Part shown: positions 1-9,085 of the stretch, one piece after another | Numbering within the stretch: position 1 is the stretch's first letter | Layout of the letters: each line of letters starts with the position of its first letter | Assembly (NCBI GenBank): GCA_938074045.1 | Contig: CALJGI010000018.1 | Span: 1 to 64,000, forward strand | DNA: 64,000 nucleotides | Source: an uncultured Halieaceae bacterium | Lineage (GTDB): Bacteria > Pseudomonadota > Gammaproteobacteria > Pseudomonadales > Halieaceae | Direction: 5' to 3' | Notes under the pieces: generated by a model | Seen by the model: the letters and a program-made list of their open reading frames with translations, nothing else | The model's database searches: none | What the model was told of the DNA's origin: nothing | Program-made: the position numbers and the translations under genes

Positions 1-393
1 AAAACGGCAAATCGTTCACAACATATAGTTTTCCAGCAACAGTGTGAGGAGATCTTGCGCGGGCTGAATATCGCCGAGAAAACCACCGCCGCTGTGCGGC
101 AGTTGTTGATTCAATCGGCGGGTGACTTCATTGATATCGCACAGACGGCTGAAAGGCTGCACGTGAGTGAGCGAACCTTAAGGCGGCGACTGGAGGCGGA
201 ATCAACCAGTTTCAGAACTATTTTCGATGAAATCAGAGATCTGCTGGCCCGGCAGTATCTTGCAGCCACCGAGCTAACCGTCGCGGATATTGCGCATTTG
301 CTGGACTATAGTGAGACGGTTAACTTCCGCCGCGCCTTTGTGCGGTGGAATGGGGTAACTCCCAGCGATTATCGTCAGCGGCTAGTGGCATAG
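1..393 (+). CDS. AraC-family transcriptional regulator, C-terminal part (5' end outside window)
   Basis: The reading frame is open from the first base of the window, so the N-terminal ligand domain lies off the left edge. The visible 130 residues form a complete AraC/XylS DNA-binding domain with two helix-turn-helix units: one around AERLHVSERTLRRRLEAE and one around VADIAHLLDYSETVNFRRAF, followed by the family ending RWNGVTPSDYRQ. This pattern is typical of regulators with an OruR/'arabinose-binding' type N-terminus. The first available start codon in the window, TTG at 55, is not credible as a true start. An inverted repeat follows just after the stop (409-427). The family activates transcription from direct or palindromic sites; the target here is unknown. 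Confidence 0.9.
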   Translation, partial: KTANRSQHIVFQQQCEEILRGLNIAEKTTAAVRQLLIQSAGDFIDIAQTAERLHVSERTLRRRLEAESTSFRTIFDEIRDLLARQYLAATELTVADIAHLLDYSETVNFRRAFVRWNGVTPSDYRQRLVA

Positions 394-408
394 CCCGACG
401 CAATGTAT

Positions 409-427
409 GTCCGAATATGATTCGGAC
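409..427. promoter_or_regulatory. Perfect 8-bp inverted repeat, copy 1 of the CCGAATATGATTC motif
   Basis: The sequence GTCCGAATATGATTCGGAC has perfect 8-base arms around ATG. It lies between the AraC-type gene and the hemolysin III gene. Its core CCGAATATGATTC recurs on the minus strand upstream of one DUF3604 gene (9132-9147), and with one mismatch upstream of the other (5826-5842). There is no T-run after the stem, so an operator is more likely than a terminator. Confidence 0.45.
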
Positions 428-457
428 GCTCGCATTATTCCGGGTACAGTAGCGACC

Positions 458-1105
458 ATGACTTATAGTGCGCCTTACACCCCACGAGAAGAGTTCGCGA
501 ACGCAATGACTCATGGCATTGGATGTCTGGTCGCTGTTGTGGCGTTGTACTACATGATTAGCATCATGCCCTTGCATTTAACCGGGTGGCAGAAAGCCGG
601 CATTGTCATATATGGCATCAGTTTAGTTTTAATGTTCCTCTCATCGACCTTGTACCATGCGATTTCTCAACCGAATGTAAAACATATTCTAAAACGCTTT
701 GACCACTGTGCTATTTACCTGCTTATAGCCGGCAGTTTTACGCCGTTACTGACAATCACCATTGATAGCCTGTCATCCAAAGTGGTGTTGTCTGCTGTTT
801 GGGCAATGGCGATCATTGGCTTGGTATTCAAAGCATTTTTCGCAGGTAGGTATAAATGGATTTCTGTCGGTTCTTATCTACTGATGGGATGGTTGTCGGT
901 GGTAGTCATTTACCAGCTGTACCAGGCCTTGCCATTGGCAGGGTTCGCTTTGCTGGTGTTCGGAGGCCTGGCCTATAGTGTTGGTGTCATGTTTTACCTG
1001 AACAAAAACATTCCTTTTAATCATGCGATCTGGCATTGCTTTGTCTTTGCTGGTGCGATGAGCCACTGCGGGCTGATTGCCTTGTACGTTTTGACTGGAA
1101 ACTAA
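458..1105 (+). CDS. Hemolysin III / TrhA family membrane protein
   Basis: This is a seven-transmembrane protein of about 215 residues in the HlyIII/YqfA(TrhA)/PAQR superfamily. Family marks are the N-terminal segment EEFANAMTHGIG, the STLYHA motif, FDHCAIYLLIAGSFTP, and the C-terminal HAIWHCFVFAGAMSHC, whose histidines would form the metal site. Bacterial members are linked to membrane-energetics and lipid homeostasis rather than true haemolysis. The frame extends upstream to an ATG at 407, but that stretch runs through an inverted repeat and codes for nothing family-like. ATG 458 (MTYSAPYTPREEF) fits the family N-terminus better. The gene is convergent with the hydrolase gene that follows. 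Confidence 0.85.
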   Translation: MTYSAPYTPREEFANAMTHGIGCLVAVVALYYMISIMPLHLTGWQKAGIVIYGISLVLMFLSSTLYHAISQPNVKHILKRFDHCAIYLLIAGSFTPLLTITIDSLSSKVVLSAVWAMAIIGLVFKAFFAGRYKWISVGSYLLMGWLSVVVIYQLYQALPLAGFALLVFGGLAYSVGVMFYLNKNIPFNHAIWHCFVFAGAMSHCGLIALYVLTGN

Positions 1106-1170
1106 CTCTTTTGGCAGTTCCATTTTTCCAGCTGGCTATCGATTCACCAGCTGAATTGCTGGATTGGCGC

Positions 1171-2211
1171 TCACGGTCGATTAACAACAATGTCGTCACT
1201 GTCGACAGGCAGTTCAAACCACATCAGATCTTCTGTGAGTATCACGTTGTCTGGCGCTCCGCGCATAAATACATCTTTCAGCAGAGAGTTTGGCGGAACA
1301 GGGACAAGATGATAGAAGGCCACCATATCTACGTCGGACTTCTCACTGAGTTCAATCAGGGACTCCGCTGACGCGTGGTAGTCCAAGACATCTTCAACGA
1401 TTTTGGATTGTCGCGGTTGGTTTGCGGCGGCCAGGGCTGCGGACAAGGCCGAAACTGTCGGCACTGACAACGCATCGTGCAGCAGCAGATCAGCGCCATC
1501 CACTATTTTCATGGTGTCGTCGTTCACGTTGCTGTCTCCAGAGATAACAACGCTGCGACCGCGATAGTCGAAACGATAACCCATGGCAGGTTCAATGGGT
1601 GGGTGCTCACCTGAATAGGCCGTTATCGTCAGATCTCCGTCCTCAAGAATCACGCCCTGAGTGATAGTTTTATGCTCCAATACCCCGAGCGCCGGCGGTA
1701 GCAGGTCGGCACCGTGGTGACCGGTGCGGTAGATGCGATCCTGGCGGTAACCAGCATTGACGGCGTTGGTGATTTCTTCTACGCCCTGCGGGCCGATAAT
1801 CGTCAAAGGTTGTGGTCTACCCTGAACCCAGGAGTTCAGGTTCACCTCATAGATTTCGGCTATATGGTCAGAATGAAAGTGGGTGAGTAGTAAACCGTCC
1901 AGCTGACTTATCGGCAAGCCCAGGCGACTGATGTTGTCGGTGGAGCCCGCGCCGGAATCGATCAGGTAGAAATGTTCCGGGGTAATCACCGCGATGCAGG
2001 CTTGAGCCTGGCCCATTCCCAGCGGCGATGCGCTGCCACATACATAGACCCTCAGGCTTTCTGATTCGGGCAAGGGAATTGCGCCGCGCTTGGCGATAGC
2101 TGCCGTGCCGCGCTCGAGTGCCGCATCCTGTATTGCGGGTACTTTAAGTAGCCCCCGGCCTATACCGACAATGACCAGAAAGCCAAAAATTATTATCAGC
2201 ACTTTTTTCAT
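1171..2211 (-). CDS. Membrane-anchored metallo-beta-lactamase-fold hydrolase
   Basis: This 346-residue protein starts with a hydrophobic anchor or uncleaved signal (residues 4-20) followed by an MBL-fold domain. The metal-binding motif THFHSDH is at 110-116. Further motifs include GEHPP, SGDSN, LLHDA and a late YHLVP histidine, in the order seen in RNase Z/arylsulfatase-like MBL enzymes. With the N-terminal anchor it probably acts in the periplasm on a small ester or lactone, not on tRNA. A strong ribosome site (AAAGGAGAG, 8 bases before ATG) fixes the start. It is the last gene of the minus-strand DUF3604-BVMO group, 53 bases after the monooxygenase gene, so hydrolysis of an ester made by the BVMO is a reasonable guess. 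Confidence 0.8.
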   Translation of the reverse strand: MKKVLIIIFGFLVIVGIGRGLLKVPAIQDAALERGTAAIAKRGAIPLPESESLRVYVCGSASPLGMGQAQACIAVITPEHFYLIDSGAGSTDNISRLGLPISQLDGLLLTHFHSDHIAEIYEVNLNSWVQGRPQPLTIIGPQGVEEITNAVNAGYRQDRIYRTGHHGADLLPPALGVLEHKTITQGVILEDGDLTITAYSGEHPPIEPAMGYRFDYRGRSVVISGDSNVNDDTMKIVDGADLLLHDALSVPTVSALSAALAAANQPRQSKIVEDVLDYHASAESLIELSEKSDVDMVAFYHLVPVPPNSLLKDVFMRGAPDNVILTEDLMWFELPVDSDDIVVNRP

Positions 2212-2264
2212 CGGGTTCTCTCCTTTGTAGCGCTTTGAACCGAATTGGCGTTTGCCGCCTTTAC

Positions 2265-3737
2265 TCAGCTGAACTCCAGTTCCTTATCGTTCAGACTGCC
2301 GAGGCGCAGGCTGATGAAGTCTCTGATGTAGTTCTGGTAGTTCTTCCAGGGCAGCCGGTCGCCATTTTTGGGCATCATATCCCTGGCCCGGAGGACATAT
2401 CCAGCGTCAAAGTCTAGCATCGGCACTTCGCCGAGTTCGCCCTTTATCTGAGGGGTAACACTTGAATAGCCACCACGAGTCATCTTTTTTAGCAAGCGAC
2501 ATACATATCTACCCGTCAGGTCGGTCTTGAGGGTCCAGGAAGAATTCGTATAGCCCACGGTAAATGCCAGGTTGGGCATCCCGGAAAACATCATGCCGCG
2601 ATAGATAAACTGGTCGGTTAAGTCGCGTACTTTGCCGTCAATGCTGTACCTGATGCCGCCGGCAAATTTCAGGTTCAATCCCGTCGCCAGTATCACTATG
2701 TCTGCATCAAGTTGCTTGCCAGATTTCAGTTGGATGCCGCCCTCGTTAAATTGAGCTATATGATCTGTCACGACTTCGGCGCGTCCTTTGCGGATGGCGT
2801 CAAACATGTCACCGTCTGGCACAGCACACAGGCGTTGATCCCACGGATTGTAAGGCGGGGTGAAATGGGTATCGACGTCGTACTCCGGGCCCAGTGCTTT
2901 GCGTACTTCTCCCAGCAGGAGCTCGCGCAGTTCCTGAGGCTTTCTACGGGACAGCTTGTAGACATAAATTTGAAAGAGTACTTTTTTCCAGCGCGTCAGG
3001 CGTATAGCGCAGCTGTCTGGCAGCCACTTGCGCAGCTTCCTGGCCATCATATCTTCGGCGGGGACGGTGGCGATGTAAGTGGGTGTGCGTTGCAGCATGA
3101 CGAGGCTGGCAGTATCTTCAGACATGGTCGGAACCAGGGTGACGGCAGTCGCACCGCTGCCGACAACAACAACGCGTTTGTCCTTGTACTCCAGGTCTTC
3201 AGGCCAATGCTGAGCATGAAATAATGGACCTCGAAAATTTTCAGTGCCAGCAAACTCAGGCGTATAACCCTGTTCGTAGTCATAGTAGCCTGTGCAGTTA
3301 AAAACAAACTTGCAGCGTATGGTGACAAGCTCAACCGTGCCTCCGTTGGCATTGTCATTGCTACGTTCAGCGCTTACCAGCCAGCAATTGTCAGCGGAAG
3401 ACCAGTCAGCTGATACCACCTTATGACGATAGCGGATGTGCCTCTCTACATCATATTCTGCCGCTGCCTCGCGGATGTAGCTGAGAATTTTGTGGCCGTC
3501 GGCAATGGTCGACTTGTCCTTCCACGGTTTGAAGCTGTAACTGTAGGTGTACATGTCACTGTCTGAACGAATGCCGGGGTAGCGAAACAAATCCCAGGTA
3601 CCGCCACTGACGGCACGTGATTCCAGAATGATAAAACTGTGGTCGGGGCAATGGCGGCGCAGCTGGCAGGCGCCGCCAACACCAGCAAGGCCGGCACCGA
3701 TAATCAGCACATCGACGGATTCAAATTGTTCGCTCAT
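2265..3737 (-). CDS. Flavin-containing (Baeyer-Villiger-type) monooxygenase
   Basis: This 490-residue NAD(P)H-dependent FAD monooxygenase has the FAD-binding GAGLAG at 14-19 and the NADPH-binding GSGATA at 193-198. Between them is a match to the type I BVMO fingerprint FxGxxxHxxxWP at 168-179. The overall sequence, including GGTWDLFRYPGIRSDSDMYT, resembles EthA-like BVMOs, which insert oxygen next to a ketone or oxidise sulfur or nitrogen. The gene starts only 7 bases after the stop of the DUF3604 gene, so the two are probably co-transcribed and translationally linked. The MBL-fold hydrolase follows. The substrate cannot be read from the sequence. Confidence 0.88.
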   Translation of the reverse strand: MSEQFESVDVLIIGAGLAGVGGACQLRRHCPDHSFIILESRAVSGGTWDLFRYPGIRSDSDMYTYSYSFKPWKDKSTIADGHKILSYIREAAAEYDVERHIRYRHKVVSADWSSADNCWLVSAERSNDNANGGTVELVTIRCKFVFNCTGYYDYEQGYTPEFAGTENFRGPLFHAQHWPEDLEYKDKRVVVVGSGATAVTLVPTMSEDTASLVMLQRTPTYIATVPAEDMMARKLRKWLPDSCAIRLTRWKKVLFQIYVYKLSRRKPQELRELLLGEVRKALGPEYDVDTHFTPPYNPWDQRLCAVPDGDMFDAIRKGRAEVVTDHIAQFNEGGIQLKSGKQLDADIVILATGLNLKFAGGIRYSIDGKVRDLTDQFIYRGMMFSGMPNLAFTVGYTNSSWTLKTDLTGRYVCRLLKKMTRGGYSSVTPQIKGELGEVPMLDFDAGYVLRARDMMPKNGDRLPWKNYQNYIRDFISLRLGSLNDKELEFS

Positions 3738-3744
3738 AGGGTTC

Positions 3745-5772
3745 TCAGTTTAAGAAGTTGCTGCCGTTACTTGTTGCGCTGTACCAGATGGGCGAAGACC
3801 ACGCTCGCTCCTGGATAGTGGCTGCGAGGTCGGATCGCGGTGATTCGCCTGAACGTATGGCATCCCAGGTAGACCAGCGGCAGACGGGGTTCTCGAGCAC
3901 ACGCACGTAGTAGAACGCTTCTTGCCCGGGTGTGAAGTCGGGGTCCTGCCACAGGGTTTTTAACTCACCCGCGCCAACATTAGCTGTTCTTGAGCAATCT
4001 TCCAGATTTACCCTGGCTCCGTTATCGGGGCATCGGTTGGTTTCGGGGTCTACCGCCAGGCCATCTGAGCAGGCCACGTCGTAGACCTGTTCCTGATGTT
4101 CGCCATCTTCCAGCCAGCCTTTGATTATTTGCACGCGTTGCAATTGGACAGTGTTTGGATCGGCCATGGCCCAGGTAAAAAAGGTGGGTTGCTGCTCGCC
4201 GCTGGCCTGAAGTGTGCCGCCCATCGTGGTGCCGCTTTCATAGGCACCTCTTATCAGTGCGGGATCGTCTATTTCAAGGTCGCGAAAATCGTAGCCAGCG
4301 AAAAAGCGAACTTTGATGCGGGTGCCGCTGGTGGCAAAGGTTTCCTTGCGGCGTAGAGCATCGTAAATTGCCTCACGGGTATTTTCTTCCGCCCAGACAC
4401 CGGCGATACCCGAAGCACCCCAATACTTGTAGCCGGAGAAATCCAGATAAGTTTGGCCATCCACTTCCTCGGCCATATCGGGTGCGCCAATTTTGATCAT
4501 CGCGCCGTACAAAAAGCTTGCTGGAACAGAGCCACGTTTTTCTGCCGTGCTGTCAAATGCCCCGACTTTCCCAAAATAGTTGTCCTCTTCCAGTGAGGCG
4601 GCACCGGTATGCGTATCGCTGGAACCGATCACGCCGAACTTGTAGGGGTTTACACCGTCGCTTTGCTCCATGGACAAACCGCGCTGCCAGGCGTTTCGCA
4701 CATAGCTGCCGGGTGGATCACTGAGTATCTTGGTGGAGGTTTGCATGGGGAAAATTTCGAAATCAGACCACTCATCGTTGGGTGACAATGCGGGGTGGGT
4801 TTCAGAAGTGCCTTTGACCTGAGTGATCTCGGTCAGCGGCTCGTTACGCCGGCGTCGGTCGGCATATTCCTGGTCGATGGGGTTACCAGCCCAGTCGGTA
4901 AACATAAACATCGCACCGTTGGAACCGTTACTGTTGTGCGGAATAGCCAGGCTTTCTATGCCCTGGTCCCGCATGCCATCCATCCAATCCCAGAGTCCGT
5001 CCGGATTGATGCTGGTAAACCGCGAGAACGGCACTGCGGGCAAGCGCTCGGTGCCGCGGAACACAACATTGCGATGTAAGCCCGATGAAGTGTACTCATA
5101 GGCCGCAAACGTGGTGAATGACCCCGGTCGATAGGCCGCATTCGCAGCTTCGACGGTTTTTGACCAGGCGGACTGAGTGATGTTGTTGACGAAGGCGTTG
5201 TCTATGGTGCCGTCCAAAAGATTGGCCACTATATCGCTGGTAAATCCGTAAAAAACTTTGCTTCGTTTTGCCAGGTCCAACAGACCGCCATCGATCGAGT
5301 CATTAATGTCGTGATAGGGTTCGGCAAAATCATACTTCGACACTTCTGTGCTGGTATCGGCGGCCTGGTTGATCAGACCAAGAAAAATTGCATGATCAGT
5401 AACGCCGTAAAAATCCAGTGGTTGGGACAGCTGTACTTCAAAACCACTGGGATGTTTTAGCGGCTCACCCTGGGCGTAGCGGTAGGCGTCTGCCGGAGTG
5501 GCCGTTGTGCCAAAGGCTGAAGCATCAAACGAGAACTCCGTGTGTACATGCAGGTCGCCAAAGTAGGCATTGCGGTCGGGATTGGGAGCAGGGCGAGTAT
5601 CGGTAAGATCGGACCTCGCCGGAAACGTGATGATGTCATCTCTCGCAGGTATGATCGAGTTGGTGTTCTGATAATGTTCCCGCGCCTGCGCGCGCCTGTC
5701 CGATTCGGCTTGGTCGCCGGAGCAGGCGGAAATGAGTGTAATAGCAACAATCGCGGTAACGCGGTGCATCAT
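3745..5772 (-). CDS. DUF3604 protein 1, predicted lipoprotein with PHP-like metal motifs
   Basis: This protein of about 675 residues belongs to the DUF3604 family. The chosen start gives a short hydrophobic signal ending in the lipobox ISAC, so an outer- or inner-membrane lipoprotein is likely. A longer frame begins at ATG 5820, but its extra 16 residues (charged, RKPRPR) spoil the signal. Motifs resemble a PHP-type metallohydrolase: GDLHVHT near residues 73-79, VTDHA near 124-128, an IPHN motif, and SSDTH. The C-terminal third has a conserved cysteine pattern (DVACSDGL, NRCPDNG, EDCS) also seen in the second DUF3604 gene of this window. DUF3604 has no proven biochemical function that I can name. 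The gene lies directly upstream of the BVMO gene. Confidence 0.88.
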   Translation of the reverse strand: MMHRVTAIVAITLISACSGDQAESDRRAQAREHYQNTNSIIPARDDIITFPARSDLTDTRPAPNPDRNAYFGDLHVHTEFSFDASAFGTTATPADAYRYAQGEPLKHPSGFEVQLSQPLDFYGVTDHAIFLGLINQAADTSTEVSKYDFAEPYHDINDSIDGGLLDLAKRSKVFYGFTSDIVANLLDGTIDNAFVNNITQSAWSKTVEAANAAYRPGSFTTFAAYEYTSSGLHRNVVFRGTERLPAVPFSRFTSINPDGLWDWMDGMRDQGIESLAIPHNSNGSNGAMFMFTDWAGNPIDQEYADRRRRNEPLTEITQVKGTSETHPALSPNDEWSDFEIFPMQTSTKILSDPPGSYVRNAWQRGLSMEQSDGVNPYKFGVIGSSDTHTGAASLEEDNYFGKVGAFDSTAEKRGSVPASFLYGAMIKIGAPDMAEEVDGQTYLDFSGYKYWGASGIAGVWAEENTREAIYDALRRKETFATSGTRIKVRFFAGYDFRDLEIDDPALIRGAYESGTTMGGTLQASGEQQPTFFTWAMADPNTVQLQRVQIIKGWLEDGEHQEQVYDVACSDGLAVDPETNRCPDNGARVNLEDCSRTANVGAGELKTLWQDPDFTPGQEAFYYVRVLENPVCRWSTWDAIRSGESPRSDLAATIQERAWSSPIWYSATSNGSNFLN

Positions 5773-5825
5773 TGATCTTGGCCGTGGTTTCCTGAGGCTG
5801 GCATTATCGCGATAAACCATGAAAA

Positions 5826-5842
5826 GAGGGAATCATAATCGG
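5826..5842. promoter_or_regulatory. Copy 2 of the CCGAATATGATTC-type motif, upstream of DUF3604 gene 1
   Basis: The plus strand reads GAGGGAATCATAATCGG; the minus strand therefore carries CCGATTATGATTC, one base different from the copies at 409-427 and 9132-9147. It lies in the 88-base gap between the GST-like gene and DUF3604 gene 1. It includes TATGAT, which could serve as a minus-strand -10 element; no good -35 is seen. Its position also supports the downstream start at 5772 for the DUF3604 gene. Confidence 0.4.
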
Positions 5843-5860
5843 CCAGAATGACCATTCAGA

Positions 5861-7000
5861 TCAGGAGTGTTCGAGCCTGTCCCTGCGCCACAGCCGCGAG
5901 TTTTTAAACACCAGGGAGTTCTCTGGCTGTCTTGGTGTAAATGGTATTGCCTGTTGGCTCAGCCACGTTGCCAGTTCGGTCCGTTGCTCCTCACTTGCTT
6001 CTTCGACGGGTTTCAGTACGCGCTCATACATCCATTGGCTGTAGGGGGTGCACAACCTTTTGCCTGCCGCACCGTTCAATTGGTAGTCCGCTTTTCCAAT
6101 GAAACGGGGTAGTGTGTCTACTGAGGGGTGTTTTTCAATCCACTGTGTTGTTACATCCATTAACTGGTGAATATGGGGTAGCTGATCCCGACACTGCCAC
6201 TGAAGAATCGGAACGAGGGTCTCGGGAATGGTATCGCCAGGCAGCCATTCGCCGATGCGCGCTGGGGTTTCATTCATTCGCTGTAACCAGGCTCGCACAT
6301 GCTTTCTTGGCTTGATCAAATGCTCTTTGGGGTAGGGGTCTAGTGCCAAGTGAGCATGTAATGGGCCGTACAACGAGAAATCTCCGTAGCAGGGTCGGCT
6401 GCCCAGCAAAAAATCATGCTCTGAGAAATGGAGGTCCAGTTGCTCCAGTAGTTGGTGCGTCCATGCCTCCAGCGCAGGCGTGTTTGACCTGTTGATACCC
6501 AGCATTAACCGGGGAACCAGACCGAACTTCACGGCGGATTTTATACCACCCAGCCAGCGGATAGCCTTTGGCCAATGTGCTTTGCGGGTCTGACCAAAGG
6601 CATTGAGAATGTAGCCGAGATTGTGTCTTTTAAAGTTCCAGCGGTAATGCATTGCCGGAAAAACCAGCCATTCGTCACCCAGCAGTTCAAGCATTGAAGA
6701 CGCAACCCGCTGCTTAAAGCCGGGTGGCGTAATCGAACGCTCCGTGTGAGCAGACTCCAGGTCATCCAGAATGATGCTGCTGTCCTGGATACAATTTCCG
6801 TCGGGTGTTTTTAGAACCGGAACAACGCGCCAACCGCCAGTAGCGGGTTTGATCACTTCGTTGGCAATTTTTTCAGTCGCTCGAACCTGCCGGAAGGGCA
6901 GGTCTTTGTACAGCAAATAGGAGCGAACTTTGACGGTGTAATACGACACCGGTGATCCGTAAAGGATATAGCCGCTGTCTGCTGAATCGTCTGAATTCAC
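5861..7000 (-). CDS. Glutathione S-transferase family protein with long C-terminal extension
   Basis: The protein begins with a thioredoxin-like GST N-terminal domain (YILYGSPVSYYTVKVRSYLL, then VPVLKTPDGNCIQDSSIILDDLE with the GSH-binding Gln-Asp-Ser). A helical C-terminal domain follows (HDFLLGSRPCYGDFSLYGPLHAHL). At about 379 residues it is far longer than the usual 200-230. The final roughly 140 residues are not a GST feature that I recognise. The frame is open up to 7150, inside the preceding DUF3604 gene. GTG at 7000, after that gene's stop, gives the expected N-terminus, but its ribosome site is weak. Probable role: glutathione-dependent conversion or binding of the substrate handled by the neighbouring BVMO and DUF3604 genes. 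The reaction is unknown. Confidence 0.78.
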   Translation of the reverse strand: MNSDDSADSGYILYGSPVSYYTVKVRSYLLYKDLPFRQVRATEKIANEVIKPATGGWRVVPVLKTPDGNCIQDSSIILDDLESAHTERSITPPGFKQRVASSMLELLGDEWLVFPAMHYRWNFKRHNLGYILNAFGQTRKAHWPKAIRWLGGIKSAVKFGLVPRLMLGINRSNTPALEAWTHQLLEQLDLHFSEHDFLLGSRPCYGDFSLYGPLHAHLALDPYPKEHLIKPRKHVRAWLQRMNETPARIGEWLPGDTIPETLVPILQWQCRDQLPHIHQLMDVTTQWIEKHPSVDTLPRFIGKADYQLNGAAGKRLCTPYSQWMYERVLKPVEEASEEQRTELATWLSQQAIPFTPRQPENSLVFKNSRLWRRDRLEHS

Positions 7001-7049
7001 CTGAGAATTTTGTCCGGTATGCCTGGCCTCTGTTGGGCAGTGTCCACGA

Positions 7050-9053
7050 TCAGTTATCGGGATCAAGCCAGATAGGGCTGGTCCATGCTCGCTCTCGAAT
7101 CGTGGCTGGCACACGAGGGTCGGGGTCGCGTCCCAGGCGAATGGCATCATAACTGGACCAACGACAGGTGGGGTTCATCAATACGCGGGCATAGTAAAAG
7201 GCACTCTGTGCTGGGTCGTAATCAGGATCATGCCAGAGGGTTTTCAGCTCGCTGGCGCCAGAGTCTGTGCTGAAGCTGCAGGTGTTCAGATCAACACTGG
7301 CGCCATTGTCTGGACAGCGTCCGGTACCAGCGTCTACCGACAGTCCATCGGCGCAGGCAACATCTACCACCTTTTCCTGGGCTTGCCCCTGCTGATCCAG
7401 CCACCCTTTGATTATCTGTACGCGCTGTAAGGGTGCATCTAATGGGTCGCGGCTGGCCCAGACATAAAATCCTGGGGAATTTTCCCGGTGGGCATCAGAT
7501 CGCAGCACACCGCCCATGGGGACGCCACTGGCTGCGGCCGTGGTTTCATTAATGTCCCAGCCTGCATGGAGTCGCACTGCCATGCGTGGACCTGATGTAG
7601 CGTAGGTTTCACGGCGGGCGAGGGCGTCAAAAATCGCCTCACGGGTATTTTCAGGAGCCCATACCGCAGCCAGACCGCCTGATGTATTGAATTTTATCTG
7701 CGTTTTAAAGGCTGGTGTGGATTCCTTGGTCGGTCGCAAGCGCCGGGCCGCAGAGGATGTTATCGCACCTACCGCGCCGGGATAATCCCACTCTTCTACA
7801 TCGCCGGGATTGGAGTTGTGACTGTCGGTGGCGGCGATAAAGCCGGTCTGGATAGGGTTAAACCCCAGCTCCTGCTCAAGCTCCAAGCCAACCTTGAGTC
7901 CCTGGCGGACGAAGCCGGTTTCAAAGGCACAACCGGTTGTTTCTCCCGGCTGGCAGGGTTCGAAAACCTGTTCGAAAGCGCATTCTTCATCGGTGGCGCC
8001 TACCCCCAATGCACACTCCTGTGCGCCCTTGACCTGGAAGATTTCTGCCAGGGGTTCGCGTTTCTCACGGAGCTCCCAGTCAGCTTTGCTGTATTCCTGT
8101 CCGTCCCAGGTGAATCTCGAATAAGTGAGTCCCCAGGCCTTGTTGGGGTTATGCGGTATGGTCAGGAAATCGCAATCATTCTGACAGCCGGCTTCCAGGC
8201 CTTTCCATAGTTCTATGGCGTTGGGTACATCCAGGCTGGAAAGGGCGCGTTCAGGCACCATGCTGGAGCGAAAAATTACATTGCGGTGGTGTTTGCCCTG
8301 ATTGGGCATGCCGGGTGAATACTCATAGCCAATCAACGTTGTAAGCTTGCCTGGCTCATAGTACTGGTCGGCAAGCTGTACATAGCGTTCCCAGTCGACC
8401 ATGGCATTTTCAACACAACGTTCCAGCGCTCCTTCACCAAATCTACAGGTGGGAAAAGCACCGGGCTTGAGAGGTTTTCGCGGCGCTTTTTGATAGACGC
8501 CTGCCGGCTTGGATGGGTCGCCGGGGATGATTTTACCTCTAGCCTTCTTGGTCAGAGTCTGAAAAATCATCGGGTTAGGTTCGTTCACCAGCCAGCAGGC
8601 CGCGCGCTCGCTAAGCGAAAGGTCAGAGCTGGTGCAATGAGTTCGGGTGCCGAAGCCTTCGGCATGGTCGGTAATTGCCACAAAGTCCAGCGGGCGACTT
8701 AGTTGCATGACCTCACCACTGGGACTGTTTAAAGGTTCGCCGCTGGCAAAGCGGTAGGCATCTTCAATTCCCAGTGTGGTACCGAATAATGTGGCATCGA
8801 AACTCTCAGCGGTATGCAGGTGCAGTTCACCCCAATACAGATTGTGGTCGCGGTTGGGGGCAGACTGGGAAACGGCGGGTTGCGGAGCAGGCCGTGTCAG
8901 CTTGCTATTGTCTTGCAGTGCGTAATCGCGAGCTGCGGTGGCCGGGCCAAACTTTTCTGCTGATTCCTGCAGAGGCAACAGTAGAGTGACCCAGACATAC
9001 CCGATGCCCGCAAGCAGCAGTACAATCAGACCTATACCGATTTTCTTGAGCAT
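7050..9053 (-). CDS. DUF3604 protein 2, membrane-anchored, PHP-like metal motifs
   Basis: This 667-residue DUF3604 protein has a single N-terminal membrane anchor (residues 4-25). Family motifs are GELHLHT at 75-81, AITDHA at 126-131, an IPHN motif and TDSHNS. The cysteine-bearing C-terminal region (DVACADGL, GRCPDNG, NTCS) ends with the family sequence RERAWTSPIW. Compared with DUF3604 protein 1 it carries extra cysteine-containing insertions, for example around CRFGEGALERCVENAMVDW and in FEPCQPGETTGCAFETG. A good ribosome site (GAGGAAG) precedes ATG 9053. It is first in the minus-strand group leading to the GST-like, DUF3604 1, BVMO and MBL genes. The histidine/aspartate pattern suggests a metal-dependent hydrolase; the substrate is unknown. 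Confidence 0.88.
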   Translation of the reverse strand: MLKKIGIGLIVLLLAGIGYVWVTLLLPLQESAEKFGPATAARDYALQDNSKLTRPAPQPAVSQSAPNRDHNLYWGELHLHTAESFDATLFGTTLGIEDAYRFASGEPLNSPSGEVMQLSRPLDFVAITDHAEGFGTRTHCTSSDLSLSERAACWLVNEPNPMIFQTLTKKARGKIIPGDPSKPAGVYQKAPRKPLKPGAFPTCRFGEGALERCVENAMVDWERYVQLADQYYEPGKLTTLIGYEYSPGMPNQGKHHRNVIFRSSMVPERALSSLDVPNAIELWKGLEAGCQNDCDFLTIPHNPNKAWGLTYSRFTWDGQEYSKADWELREKREPLAEIFQVKGAQECALGVGATDEECAFEQVFEPCQPGETTGCAFETGFVRQGLKVGLELEQELGFNPIQTGFIAATDSHNSNPGDVEEWDYPGAVGAITSSAARRLRPTKESTPAFKTQIKFNTSGGLAAVWAPENTREAIFDALARRETYATSGPRMAVRLHAGWDINETTAAASGVPMGGVLRSDAHRENSPGFYVWASRDPLDAPLQRVQIIKGWLDQQGQAQEKVVDVACADGLSVDAGTGRCPDNGASVDLNTCSFSTDSGASELKTLWHDPDYDPAQSAFYYARVLMNPTCRWSSYDAIRLGRDPDPRVPATIRERAWTSPIWLDPDN

Positions 9054-9085
9054 GTTTTGCTTCCTCGATACTCCAGATACGCACG

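Noticed and set aside
1036-1371. 111-residue plus-strand frame bridging the hemolysin III and MBL genes
   Set aside because: It overlaps the ends of both clear genes and has no family-like sequence.
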